Positions 11,906-23,845 are shown, counted from the stretch's first letter. The stretch: 64,000 nt of DNA from Punica granatum (GCF_007655135.1 NC_045134.1:20112568-20176567); one strand, 5' to 3'. Numbers and translations: made by a program. Notes: generated from the letters alone by a model not told the origin.

Positions 11906-14767
11906 TAGAACTATCGAGCTCGGTTCCAGGGCATCCATGGCGGTACTTATTTTCCAGGCAAGCTCGTCATCTCCAGTTGACCAGCCCCAGCAGAAAAAAA
12001 CACTATTCCTGACTCATTATCACCATAGCCACGTATTCTGTAAAGACAACAATCCTCCGAACAGACTTTGATCAAATAGAACACAGACTCCAGAGCAAAT
12101 TTTAGCTTCTCCCCGTTGCTAAGGGGAGAACTATTCCTTCGTTTTTCTGCTAGCTGTTTCGAGCCCATGAGTTTTGGGTTAGAACAAGCCCGTAGAAATG
12201 CATTTGAAGCGTATGCTTTCACATACTGAGTTGAAGGAACACTCACGGTCTTTCTATTGTGAGGGTCATAGCTCGGGATTCCCAGCTTGGTCTCAATCTT
12301 TGCCTTTTGAGAAAGCCATTTTAGGTTTCTCACCATGGACGATTACGACGTGCTTTGGGAAAAAGGAACTTTACGACGTCCATAATCCCTTCGGAATCAG
12401 TGTTGGGGACTGAAAGACAGCCGGTGAACCAGTCCCAGAAAGCATCATCTACGAGATGGTTCTACTCGATAGAATGCGTTATCCAGAGATTCCAGATGAT
12501 ATAATGCATCATTCCCATCCTTTCATGCTAGGGAACAAAGAAAAAAATTTCCATTATTGGCGCATATAATTGCAAAAGGCAAATACCCGAACCTGGCATC
12601 GAACATCAGCCCGAATGTCCCCGTCCAAACCAATTGTGGTCGCCTTCCCAGACATTTTAGCTTATGTCCTATTGTTTTAGCCACACAGTACCTAGAAATA
12701 GAAACAATTCTCCAAGTCAATTGTGGCATTGGTTGGGCACTTTCTTTGCATCTTTGCGACTGCTGTAACTAATCAGGAATTTCGGTGAGAGAGATGATGT
12801 AGGCATTCAGGAACCTAACCTTCATCATCATATACACCAACAACTGAAAAGGGACAAAAATTTTGGAGATCCAAGCCTGAAGAGGCGAAACCAGAATTGT
12901 GAACGCATGATATACATAACCGGAAGATAAAATTATGTGGAGAGTAGATCCACTTCGACTGGCAATGCTTCTAATTACATAAAAGACTTGATTTTTCGCT
13001 ACCATAAAGCAGAGCTTCAAGCCGAATCAGGAGACCGGGAATTTCCTTTTCACGTTTATTTCAAAGCCGTTTCCGTACAGCACGGTACCAATTCTAGCAT
13101 TGTTCAATTTCAATATACAGGGCCTCATTCAAATATTGAAGTTATTGCTTGTACCGTCAGTCCAAATCCTAAATTTGATTCTTGCCCATCTAAATCAACA
13201 AGATCCACTGCTACATTGTAGATATGACCAGCACAGTGTAACCAAAGTGGAGCTACCGTCACTTAGATGGTTTCACCATCATGTGAAGTAAGCGGGGCTG
13301 GCCCGACATGATCCAAATGGCTGCAGAGTCTCACTACACAATCAGAGGTCCCCGCGCACTGGACAGGACATGTACGATGAAATGGCCAGAAGAAAAATGG
13401 GAGCGTGTACTCTGAAGCTATTATAGTGAAAAAATAAAAGAACAATCTTTCATTGTGTAAATGGAGAAACATGAATTTCTGACTACTTTGAAGCAGCAGA
13501 ATATCATCCTGAAGCAATTTAAGTGATTGCAAGGCACGATACAGCAAGAAGAATTCCCGATATGAACCGATATGGATAACCGATTCCTTCTCATGTGACC
13601 TAATTAACAAAAAGCATGCCACCTTTTTTTCGTGCAGTTGGCAATATGCTCGGGAGTGAATTGTTCTTCTTCTCATCTTTGTTACCATAATGCTCTAACA
13701 TCAAATTTTTTTCTTTTTGATAGTTTATAATGATTCATTCATGAGTGAAAAAATAAAGTACACGGCATAGAAAGCCCTTCAAACAATAATAAATGGGGGG
13801 CAAAAAAAAAGAGAGTAACAAAGATATGGAGATATTGATTGTGTTTGTCTAGATTTAAATCGGATGTGAGAAACTCTGATATTATTAGCAAATCCCTTAG
13901 ATTGTTTAGCGACTAAGGAAGGAAATTAGACATATCGTCTCTAATTCATGATTTAAACCTAGGTCAATCACGACTATAAATAGATGTGGAAGATAGGATA
14001 AAAGGCAGGAGATCCACATGTGAGGAAATTCACCGTATTGGGTGATGAATACTTAATCTAAAAGTATTACCCTGAGTTGCTGGCTCTATCCAAGAGCTTG
14101 CTCTTGAGGAAAAATGTAACTACTATTAATTAGTGAAGTTGTTTTGGAGTTCGTCTTACCATTTATCCCCACGTCAGGGTTTTTCATGCAAAAAAATTCG
14201 CGGTTTGATTGTTTGAGCATCCTTTCCCGACATTTTACGTGGAGTAGATCCACTTCAATAATGAAACTACTGACACTGATCTCTCCATCCCGTATTTTTT
14301 CCTGCGCTCGTCCTACATTTTATGTTCGTTGTTGCCACCTCCGGAAGGATCCCGTTTATTACCGAGGTACGCTCAAGACTCTCCCCCTCTAGCTTTGTTG
14401 CAAAAGTTGTTATTGCCAAATTTGAAAACAGATTCCTAAGGCTGAATAGGATTTGTGGACGTGAGGACCCTCCCCGCATGGTCATTATGGGGGATCCTTG
14501 TAATTGGAAGGACACCGAGGTTCTTGATGGCTAGACTACAATTAATAGTATTGTGCTGAAATACTTAATTAGGTGATTATTCCCTTGGAGGATGGTGTAT
14601 ACAAAAAAAAAAAAAAAAAGCAAAAGCCAACACGACCAGTTGCACTGACTGAACAAACATAACAGCCAATCATACTCACAGACCATGAGATGGAGAAGTA
14701 GAGAAACGAAGACGTACGTACGTAAGAGACATGACACGAGCAAGACAAGACCGACAGTTTCTTAATT
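11906..14767. other. Unassigned DNA with decayed-looking open frames
   Basis: The longest frames are minus-strand (11947-12336, 129 codons; 13263-13688, 141 codons). I recognise no domain in either. The sequence is less AT-rich than typical intergenic DNA here, so an old degraded gene is possible. A 14-nt block, GAGTAGATCCACTTC-like, occurs near 12943 and near 14243. Confidence 0.3.
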
Positions 14768-16640
14768 CTAATCAGACCGCGTACAAATTTGAAGCGCACC
14801 CTGCTCCTCCTCCTGTTGATCGCCCCGTCGCACTTCATTCCTTGTAATTTTATGGGAAATATGTGATCTCCATTTGTCATAACGTATTAACCTGAAATGA
14901 GCCATCAAGAGCCAGACCAAGGTTAGGAGCTCCCCGCCCGTACTCAGCGATTGGATATGCATATCTCCTCTGCAATGCCTCGCCGCGTATGTCAGCATCT
15001 CCACCGACGCTCGGGACGTGATTGTCCACCTCTTTCCCTCCGGAAACCCCTTAAGATTCTCGGCCAATTTGCATGCACGATACACTAGGGATTTCTCTTC
15101 AATTTTTCCTTTGGATTCGAGAACATTCGTGCAAGCTTCCTTCAATGTTCTGTCTCCTCCTCAAAGAAAATCTGGTATCTGCTTACGAGCCTGCTCGTAG
15201 TAAGCGACGAACATACCAGATACCATGGACATCATACCAGGCTGATAGACCATCAGGTATAGCATGTAATCTGACAGGATCTTGCTGAATATTCGTTCCT
15301 CGGTTGCGGTCTTCTCACGGGACCCATCCTCCTCTGTATTGTAGCAAAGCTCAGTAGCAATATGCCACAGAAGAAGATACTCATCATATTCGACATCTTT
15401 GAGTTCCTCGGGTACAAACTCCTCCACTCCATTCTCCATTTTGGGGGACATTTTCCGCAGATTGTCGAATATGAACTCCCACAGTTTCTTGTCAAAAGGA
15501 CACCTAGATACATATATGGCTTTATCAAGAGCACGGCACCTGATGCCAAGCTTATCGAGACAACGACTTAAAGCGAATTGATAAATATTTAATTCCAGCT
15601 GCAGCCCATGGTAAACAGAGGATCTTCGTTATGCAGGCTCGGCATCCTCCATGTGGCTTGGAGATTGCTCTGGGAGGAGAATCCTCGAAAAAATATACAT
15701 GTATCATACACGTTGCGGTGAACATCTCCCTCAATCGGAACCTTCTTCAGCTTCCTTATACAGATGTCCAAGAGATAACGACCGAAGTGATACAACATAT
15801 TACATGGTTTTGAGGGCGTGCATTCCGTGCATTGTTTTCTGTTTAATCAGTGGCTGCGAAGACTTCCGAGTACAATGTACTCGATGGCAGAAAATTAAGT
15901 CAAGCACAAGGGGTACAACAAACAAAGCATAGCTGATTCCGATGTCAACATGATTAAAATCTTGCTTCCCAGCATGAGCAAACGTGCCGAGCGCAACGGC
16001 ACCCAAAATCATGGATATATACCAACAAGATGCGCCACAACGATCCCGGAACGCCTCTTGGTTAGTGAAAAACACCTCGTACCTGTAACTCAGTTCATCC
16101 TTTGGCGAGATACCACAGAAAGCCGCCACGCTCTCGTCCACGATCTGCTTCTGACCCTCGTCAAGGGGCTTGTATTCTAGGTTAACAATGAGTCCCTTGA
16201 ATTTTCGAAAATAGTGGTACGCAACATTGAGCTTATCAAAATATCCAAGCGATTTTTCTCTTTGCTCAGACAGATTAGTGAAAGTCCTTCAATATTGTCC
16301 TCCAGTCGGTAAGGGTGTCGAGAAGTCACAATCCCTTTCCGGTACTTATCCAAGGATGCAGAATACATGGAGAACACCCGATAACCATAAGAAATGGAGC
16401 CTCCAAGAAGTGAGAAAATGGTGGGGACTAGAAGCTTGTTGTTGAGGAGGGTGAAAAGGAAGGCGTAAAAAACCGTTGCGAGCTAGACTATGAAAACAGC
16501 AACGTGCCTGATCCACAGCTCATTATCTTCAAGAGAAAACGCTTTGACGGTGAAGGTGCCACCGAGGTGCCTCAGCAGAGTAGGTGCCCATAATGCCAGG
16601 ACATCGTCCTCCCGCCGACGAACATTCGCCGAATTGCCGG
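14768..16640 (-). pseudogene. DUF4220/DUF594 family membrane protein, broken
   Basis: On the minus strand the frames carry DUF4220 landmarks: ALWAPTLLRHLGGTF, FSLEDNELWIRH and LVVPLVLDLI-like membrane segments. They also carry the DUF594 motifs LLLWHIATELCY and LSTGGELLTLVWLLMAHF. The family is plant-specific, with N-terminal membrane spans and a conserved C-terminus of unknown function. The copy is damaged. A TAG stop (plus coordinates 16483-16485) follows WIRHVAVFIV. Frame changes occur near 16320, 15900, 15460 and 15150. The usual N-terminal membrane segment is missing. The 5' end stops where the inverted-repeat arm 16671-17061 begins. Some damage could be sequencing error, but the number of breaks makes a pseudogene likely. 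Confidence 0.85.
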
Positions 16641-16670
16641 AATTCCCCGTGCTGGTTCTCACACTCTTCA

Positions 16671-17061
16671 GGAAATGGAAACTAAGGGGTTCTCAGCAGC
16701 CAAAGCAGGGGGTGCATATATCATTCAGAATTGCAGGAAAATCGATGTGCGCAGACGGAAGGAATAGATGGAGGAGATGGAGGAGGAAGAGGAGAATGAG
16801 AAGGAGGAGGGGGAAGGAGGAGGAGGAAGCTTTACCTCACGCTCGAAGCCATTGTTGAAGGTTCGAGCTCGGCTCAGCTCTCTCTGCCTGAGGCTCACTG
16901 TATGAGGCAACGATCTGGGTTTTGACTGGATTTTTTTTTTTAAAAGTGTTTTGACCTTTGAGAGAAATTACATATGGAACCGACATGTAATTAGATAAGA
17001 GATAGGGGTGCCACTGCAAATAAACGAGATGTTCCGGTAGAGCAGAGAAAACTATGAACAT
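16671..17061 (-). repeat. Left arm of an inverted duplication carrying a promoter and first exon
   Basis: Read on the minus strand, this is a close copy of 20103-20688 without the insertion at 20212-20426. It includes a 5'UTR (CTCTCTGCCTGAGG region), then ATG at 16852-16850 in a CAACAATGGC context. Next come five codons plus two bases (MASSV + AG) and a GTAAAG donor at 16835. A GGA/GAG-rich intron start and the block ending CCTTAGTTTCCATTTCC follow. It points straight into the DUF4220 remnant on the same strand. Confidence 0.85.
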
Positions 17062-18463
17062 TTTCCGCAAATATTCATTTGTATATATATACATTACACA
17101 TACATGCTTTGAGGAAGAGCCTTCAAATTTTGAGTTATTATAAGTAGGATTCTTTTGAGTCGTGTAAATGGAGAAAATCTACATGCGATTCGGAAAATTT
17201 TACCTTTTATCTTGTTGTTAAGTAACATAATATCTTCCGCTAAGAAAGTGACGTGACGAGAGATAGCTTTAATGGATCTCGAGCATTGCCGGTCTTCATC
17301 CTTACATAATGAATGAAGAAAAAAGTTCAAACTCCTCCGAGGATTGAGGAAAGATCTTCAAGGCGAAGATTGTCACGTGAATTGGAGCTTGTTTTGATAT
17401 AGATGGGAGAGAGAGGAGAAGAGAAAAAAATGTTTCTCATTTTATCTCCCAACTTTTCCTTTTTTTCCCGAGGCGGGTACGTGCTTTGGCTTTTTTAAAT
17501 CTAGGACTCCTTATCAAAAAAGAATATGAGTCACGGCATCGTGGCGCACATTTTCCTTTGATTAATGATTTCAAATTTGATATTTAATGGGACTACTCAT
17601 ACTTATTTATTAATTACTTGAAATTTATATCTTATTATAGTAGATCATGACTTCCATTATTAAAAAATAGATAAAATCTAGGAGTGCTTAAAACTATCTA
17701 GAAAACTAAAACTCGAGCTGATCGAAACTAATTCCAAAATTCAGATATCCAAAATTTGGTATTGGTTACGATGTGTTTTTTCTTGGAACTTCCTGATGTT
17801 ATTTGGATTTTGGTTTTTAGACTTAAAAATTGGAAAAATCGAACTGAACCAGATGATATATATTTGATTTTTCTTCATTTATGGCCCTTATAACTTTTAT
17901 ACAATTTACTAAAGGTCATTGAGCTGACAACCCAACTCAACTCATATTTCAAGTTAATCACGAAATTTACACCCAAATTTTTTTTTATCACGTGATAAAA
18001 ATAAATAAATAAATAATGCGACACGCAACCCCGAGAGGACTTTAGTCCATATCTAACTTTTCGACAAGTAATGGATTATTATTGATGATTGATGGAGTTA
18101 TTAAATTTATAACGTGTATTCGATTAAACGATTCAAAAAAATTGCATGCAATATATAAAACTAACAGTAAGAATAAAATACTTATAAAAATTAAATTATA
18201 AATAAATGAAGTAATTATTATAAAACTTTGTCAAATATTGTAAAATTGGTTTTGGAAGAATTTTAAAATAAATATTGTTCAAATAAAACAAATAGTTCTT
18301 CATTTTTATTTGAAAAAAAATAATGAAAAATAAAATAAGATTTTTATTATAATAAAGATTTAAAATAAATATTTTAAAATAATATTATGGTAAGATAAGT
18401 ATTATTTATTGTTGGTTTATTATTTAAAAAAATGAAAAGAATTGAGAAAAAAAAAAAAAGACA
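17062..18463. other. AT-rich spacer between the inverted arms
   Basis: No gene was recognised. Mostly low-complexity AT-rich sequence, especially 18100-18450. Confidence 0.5.
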
Positions 18464-18464
18464 A

Positions 18465-19055
18465 TGGGCCTGCTCGAAGAAGATGGGGGAGGGGGGTGGG
18501 CGCCCTCGGCACCGGCCACTGCCCCCGCGACGAGATCGCCAGCATCATCAGAGGCTGTCGGCAACTTCGTCTGGGCGGTGCTAACAGCTTTTACATTTCA
18601 GCTGATGACTAACAGCTTCATTCTTGTCTGCATTTCCTCTGAATTTAATCTTTCGGGCTTCTTGGAGTTCCATCAATGAACTGCAGTCTTCCTAGCAAAT
18701 GTGAAATGCCCGAAAATTATGGGGCTGTGCATTGGGAAATTCTTGTCTGCCAATTTTGGGTAGCAATCATATAATCTCACTTCCTCGTTACTTTGATGCT
18801 AAATTGGGTGAAAATTTCTGCAAATTGTCTCTTAGGTGAAGTGATTATGATAATTATAAGATGAGAACAGTTATGGTGTTCCTGTGAAAAGACAGAATGG
18901 GGAGATCCGAGTGGGTGGTGGCCTCGGCGCCGACCCCCACTGCACAGACGAAGTGGCTGATAGCCTCTGATGGTGCCAGGGACCTCATCTTTGGGGGCGG
19001 TGGCTGGCGTCGAGGCAGCCACACACCAAACACCCCCCAATCTTCTTCTTCTACA
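18465..19055. repeat. GC-rich inverted repeat (foldback element)
   Basis: 18465-18590 matches the reverse complement of about 18915-19055. Shared blocks are GAAGAAGAT, GCCACCGCCCCC-like, CATCAGAGGCTGTCGGC/CATCAGAGGCTATCAGC and CACTTCGTCTG. The ~325-bp centre is ordinary sequence. Both arms stay open in a frame with ASSEAVGNFVWAV/APSEAISHFVCAV text, which is probably coincidental repeat-borne coding resemblance. Confidence 0.75.
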
Positions 19056-19267
19056 TGTTCAATGTTCAACCAGTCTATTAAACCCATTAAGATTTAGGTA
19101 CACGTAAACGACTTTACATGTGACCCGATCGATTTGTGACGCCATTGAAAGTCTATGTGTGAGAATATTGTTTTCAATATTGGAAGAACTAAAAAGAAAT
19201 AGCATTCCACTATAGAACATAATTCCATTGTAGAATTTACCTTTCCTTTTTGCATAGTTGTACTCTT

Positions 19268-20095
19268 TCGAGAAAATTATCAATTTGGTCCTAGAAAGGT
19301 CATAATGTCATTAATTTGGTCCTTCAAAGATTTTTACCCTTAATATGGTCTTTCAAAGATCATATTGACATCAATTTAGTCTTTCAAAGATTTTTACCAT
19401 AAATATGGTCCTTTGAAGATCATACTGCCATCAATTTAATCCTCCATTAGAAAACGGTTAGAATTGTTTAATTTCGTCGAATAATTTATAAAAAAATATA
19501 AAAAATATAAAAAAAAATTTAGACAGAAGAAAAACTACTTTTTCTCAATCTCTCTTACACTTTTTTTGTAACAATCAGTCTGTATATGTTCATGTTGGGA
19601 ATGCATGTGTCTGCTTGGTTTCTTTATTCTTCTTATCTATATCAATGGGAAAGATGAAGATGAATGGAGATGGAGATGGAGATGGAGATGGAGATGGAGA
19701 CTATTAGACGATTGATAAAACCACAACGCATGTGTTGGAGTGAGAAATATTATCGATTTTTTGTTTCAACGGATATATATTTTTCTATTTTTATTTTTAT
19801 ATTTTATAGAAATTATTTGGCGGAGTTAAACAATACTAACGATGTTTCTAACAGAGGATTAATTTGATGGACATAATGCTCTTTGAAAGACCATATTGAT
19901 GACAAAAATCTTTGAAGGACCAACTTGATGACAATATGATCTTCAAATGACCAAGTTGATGGCAATATGATCTTCAAAGAACCATATTGATAGTAAAAAT
20001 TTTTGAATGACCAAATTGATGACAGTAAGATCGTTGAATGACCATATTGATGACAAAAATTTTTAAAGATCAAATTGATTGTAATATGATATTTG
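19268..20095. repeat. Foldback element with short internal repeats
   Basis: The left arm (about 19270-19480) and right arm (about 19822-20090) are inverted copies. Both consist of ~38-bp units of the type TCAATTTGGTCCTTCAAAGAT / ATCTTTGAAGGACCAACTTGA. The innermost match is TTAATCCTCCATTAGAAA.. against its complement at 19845-19860. The centre contains a GGAGAT microsatellite. Confidence 0.85.
19660..19703 (+). repeat. GGAGAT hexanucleotide microsatellite
   Basis: About seven units of GATGGA in a row inside the foldback centre. Confidence 0.9.
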
Positions 20096-20102
20096 AGGAA
20101 AC

Positions 20103-20688
20103 ATGTTCATAGTTTTCTCTGCTCGACCGGAACATCTCATTTATTTGCAGTGGCACCCCTATCTCTTATCTAATTACATGTCGATTCCATATGTAATTTC
20201 ACTCAAAGGTCGCCTTGTTTGATTTGTAAATGTTATTTTAGAATCACAATTCTAACTTAACTTACTCACTACAAAATAAAATAACTTATATAAAGTCAAA
20301 GAGTGAACTCTATTTATATATTTTTTTTTCACAATAAAGTAATATAATTTATATAAAATTAAAGGATGATATTTTTTTTAAATTAAAATCTGATTTTAAA
20401 ATTTTACAATGATACACAACACAAAACACTTAAAAAAAAAATCCTGTCAAAACCATGATCGTTGCCTCATACAGTGAGGCTCAGGCAGAGAGAGCTGAGC
20501 CGAGCTCGAACCTTCAACAATGGCATCGAGCATGAGGTAAAGCTTCCTCCTCCTCCTTCTCCTTCTCCTCTTCCTCCTCCATCTCCTCCATCTATTCCTT
20601 CCGTCTGCGCACATCGATTTTCCTGCAATTTTGAATGATATATGCACCCTCTGCTTTGGCGGCTGAAAACCCCTTAGTTTCCATTTCC
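20103..20688 (+). repeat. Right arm of the inverted duplication (promoter, 5'UTR, first exon, start of intron 1)
   Basis: Inverted counterpart of 16671-17061. It drives the coiled-coil gene starting at 20520. The two arms point away from each other (divergent), about 3 kb apart. Confidence 0.85.
20212..20426. mobile_element. MITE inserted in the right arm
   Basis: The left arm reads continuously from CTCAAAGGTC to AAAACACTT where the right arm is interrupted by ~215 bp of AT-rich sequence beginning GCCTTGTTTGATTTGTAAATG. That opening resembles the MITE at 37503. The left arm is therefore effectively the empty site. Confidence 0.75.
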
Positions 20689-23061
20689 ATCTTGTTTAGC
20701 TCAGAAAGTTCCTTCTTGGTTTCCGGGAAGATGCGACTTTGATTGATCATTGTTTGCGATGAGTTCCGTGTTGCTGTTCTTAGGCACCGAATTAACTATC
20801 AAGGCTATAGAATTTGGGGCAATTCTCCTATGTTTTTTTGGCAAATGTTTTTTCGGTCGCAGATGAAGATTATGCGTGATTTAGAGGAACGCAATTTAGC
20901 TGTGATTGCTTTTGTTTGTGAATTAATTACTATGCTCTTCAAGATTCTTCTTTTTCAGTGTATGCGAAGCATCAGTTTGTCGAAAGATTCATTCTTTATT
21001 GCTTCAGGATATGTCCTGTTAGTTAACGAATCTATGGGGACACGGTATGTCAAACTCTGGGAATCTCGAATATACCTGTGGATCAGCCGGGAAGTCTTGG
21101 TTTTCTTGTTCTCTCTGAACTCGCACAGTCATTTCCTCACTCAATTCTCCTGTTTTAGGGCCACTGTGGGACTTTTGCTTCGCGACATCGTGTCTTCACA
21201 GGCAGACATGGAGAAGCTGGAGAAGAAGAGCCTAGAGGAACTTGATCAGATGGTCTATCAGGAGATGATGAAGGTGAGTTTATTTTGTTTCGATTAGAAT
21301 TTAACGAACAATATTTTTGGGGTTCTAATGGATTTGCAGAATATATATTTATAACTTAAATACCAACAAAGTACCGAATGCTATGATTGGTTTTAGAGTT
21401 AAGTAGAGTTGAGTTTTGATTTTAATTGGGTTGTACTGTTTGTGTTGTTGAATTATGAAAAAAAATGTGAAATAGTAATAAATAGTTGAGAGAAAGTAAT
21501 GATTGTGTTGTTAAATTGAAGATAAGTGAATTTAAGTAAGGTAGAGTTAAAGTTAAAATTCGTTTGTGAAACCAAACAAGACTTGCAACGGAGGCCGCCA
21601 TGTTGATCCTAATGTCAAAATGGTTATTGTATGCAACCTAAGCCATCCTCTGACTAGCTTTTGAGTTGCAGTACAAATCAAATGAAATCATTCAAGGTCT
21701 CTTGACTCTTATCAAATTAAACACCGTATCATCAGTTTCCTAACATTCCTGCATATCACCTTCTTTTTCCTCTACTCCAACTTAGTACGTCAATTGACTC
21801 ATTACTTCCAAATTCGCGGAAGGAAGAACACAATTGTATAAAAGAAGCTAGATAAAAAAGAAGTAAGTTCAGCTGCATACTTAAGCATGCCCATAACCTA
21901 TTTGAGTACGAGCTGAACTCTTAACTCGGTTTCCTATCCTCACACCTCGATATACTCTCTGCCTGCTCTGTTCTCATCTCCTTCGCGGTTCTTCACTCAA
22001 TGTCTGTTTTCATCATTCTTCCTCATCTCTGTTGCCGCCTCGATCTCTCTCTTCCTCCTTAGTTTCTCTGTTCGATCAGATAAAACCCAGGAACAGAGTA
22101 AACTAAAAGACTCACATGGTGGAAAAAGAATGATGTGAGGGGATAGGGCGTCGCCTAGCCAAAGCATTTGCATTAGAAAATATCATATGTGTGTGTGTGT
22201 GTGTATCCACGGGTGCAGTGGGGGCTTCCCCACCTGTTGGTGAGGTGGGTTCTTCTTCAGCGATGATGATGTTGGTTTCTTCCACAGTTCTGTTTTGTTT
22301 TTTGCTTTCCTCTTAATTTTCCACTGATCGTTCACTCTCTTGTAGGCATTGCAATTTGGTAGATCCCAGAGTCAAGCCTTAGCTTCTCTTAGAAACAAGG
22401 CGGGCAGACTCAGTCAGGATTTGGTATTAGCTTCAGAGAACAAGGAGAGAGTTCAACGTCACCTGCTTGAGGAGTGCAAGTCCCGCCGGAGAGAAAGGGA
22501 GGAGCTCCAAAAAAGCACTCTGGAGTTGGAGGCGGAGAAGGACTGCTTCATCCGAGAGACTAGGGCATTGAGAGACCAAAATAGGTTGCTTCAGGCGGAG
22601 CTCCGTGCTAAGGAGTTAGGTGTGAAGAGGTTGCCTGAATCTAATCTCAACATTGAGGAGGAGCTTATAAGAGGACTCGATTCGAGGAGGATGCTGACGA
22701 GCGAGCAGTCTGGAGGATGAAACCAGTTCTTAGGAAGACTTACTACGAGCTGCGCAAAGTTTGCTGTACACAGCCTCTTCGCTCAGTACCGATTTTTGAT
22801 ATCCTTTCTCAGCATCAGGATGGTCAATCATCGTTGAGGGAGGATGAAGAGCGAGACGAGGAGATTGATAGTCTGGACTCAGACGAAGGGTGGCTCTGTG
22901 ATGACAACGACCACGCGCTCCTTGAGAATGGTGTCCCCAAGGCCAAAGTGGATGGTGCTGGCGACACCATCTCCACTCCAGCCGCAATCAAGAGATCATC
23001 CTTGGTAATTGATCCAAAAAAGCCGAGTAGATTAGTGGGTCGCAGGGATTTAGGATTTTAG
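20520..23061 (+). CDS. Unrecognised coiled-coil protein, with apparent frameshift
   Basis: Exon 1 is 20520-20536 (MASSM + 2 nt, good ATG context), exon 2 is 21159-21273 and exon 3 starts at 22346. All joins are GT-AG and in frame. The text runs SSQADMEKLEKKSLEELDQM, then a strongly charged helix, RLSQDLVLASENKERVQRHL and ELEAEKDCFIRETRAL, typical of a coiled coil. This frame stops at TGA 22718-22720 (168 aa). A second frame is open from about 22657 to TAA-type stop TAG at 23061. It reads like a real continuation (FEEDADERAVWRMKPVLRKT, acidic EERDEEIDSLDSDEGW). A one-base loss between about 22655 and 22690 would join them into ~282 aa. I do not recognise the family. Intron 2 holds a MITE and a short (GT)n tract at 22190-22204. 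Confidence 0.6.
21380..21580. repeat. MITE-like repeat in intron 2 of the coiled-coil gene
   Basis: It starts GATTGGTTTTAGAGTTAAG and ends TTTGTGAAACCAAACAAG. It shares AGGTAGAGTTAAAGTTAAAA with the copy near 11830. Confidence 0.6.
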
Positions 23062-23354
23062 TGTCAGTTGCACGCATTCGTTTATCTACTGTAAGCATGT
23101 CCTTGTTATAGAAATGAACTTGTTATGTTGCTCTACCGGAGTTGCAGTATCGAACTTTGTGATGGACTAATTTTGCTGGCCGCCGTTAATCTTCAAGTTC
23201 TTTCTCAACAAACTTATGGTTTATAGTATATTCTTTATAGTATCCTCACCCTGCAATCCCTGTCGGGTTTTGCTTATCGTGGCCGCAGATTTTGTCACCT
23301 CGATGTAAGTTGTTGGAGCTGCATAGGTTACCTCTCGACAAGACTAACATGCTT

Positions 23355-23530
23355 CGTTTGGTTTCGGAATAAGATTTCAATTCTTCTCCATTTCATTTGC
23401 ATCCAAATGATATAGGTACGTGGATATAGAAATTGATGGAGAATTTATTATTAAAAATTTATTTATAATCATGATCAGGAAAAAGTATGTATGAGAATTT
23501 ATATTAAATAAAAAATATAAAAAATAATTA
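23355..23530. repeat. MITE-like repeat downstream of the coiled-coil gene
   Basis: It begins TTCGTTTGGTTTCGGAATAAG and contains GAATTTATTATTAAAAA and AAAAAGTATG blocks, which also occur in the copy at 4222-4570. Confidence 0.5.
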
Positions 23531-23749
23531 TGTTTAGCACTCCTTGGGAGGGTTTTCGAGTTTATTATAGTCTGGGCGATTCCGGTATCCATGAATGCAA
23601 TCGCTTTGGTTGGTTTTGCATTGAAAGAAAAATGGACAGGAGGGGAGAACCAAACCCACCTGTGCCAGGCTGTTCGAGGGGCGAGGGTGTATGGGGGCGG
23701 GAATGTCATTTACATGTCATTCATCTGAAAGCCCATATGTCCATGGGCC

Positions 23750-23845
23750 GGACCCAGACCCGGACCCGGACCCGGAACCGGACCCGGACCCAGACCCGGA
23801 CCCGGAACCGGACCCGGAACCGGACCCGGACCCGGACCCGGACTA
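23750..23845 (+). repeat. GGACCC hexanucleotide tandem repeat
   Basis: About 15 units of GGACCC with GGAACC and CAGACC variants. It ends about 85 bp before the PPR start codon. Confidence 0.95.

Noticed and set aside
16490..16858. Arg-rich plus-strand open frame
   Set aside because: Antisense to the DUF4220 remnant and the GGA-repeat of the left arm.
20743..21297. 184-codon open frame
   Set aside because: Mostly intron 1 of the coiled-coil gene. Only its last ~38 codons are exon 2.
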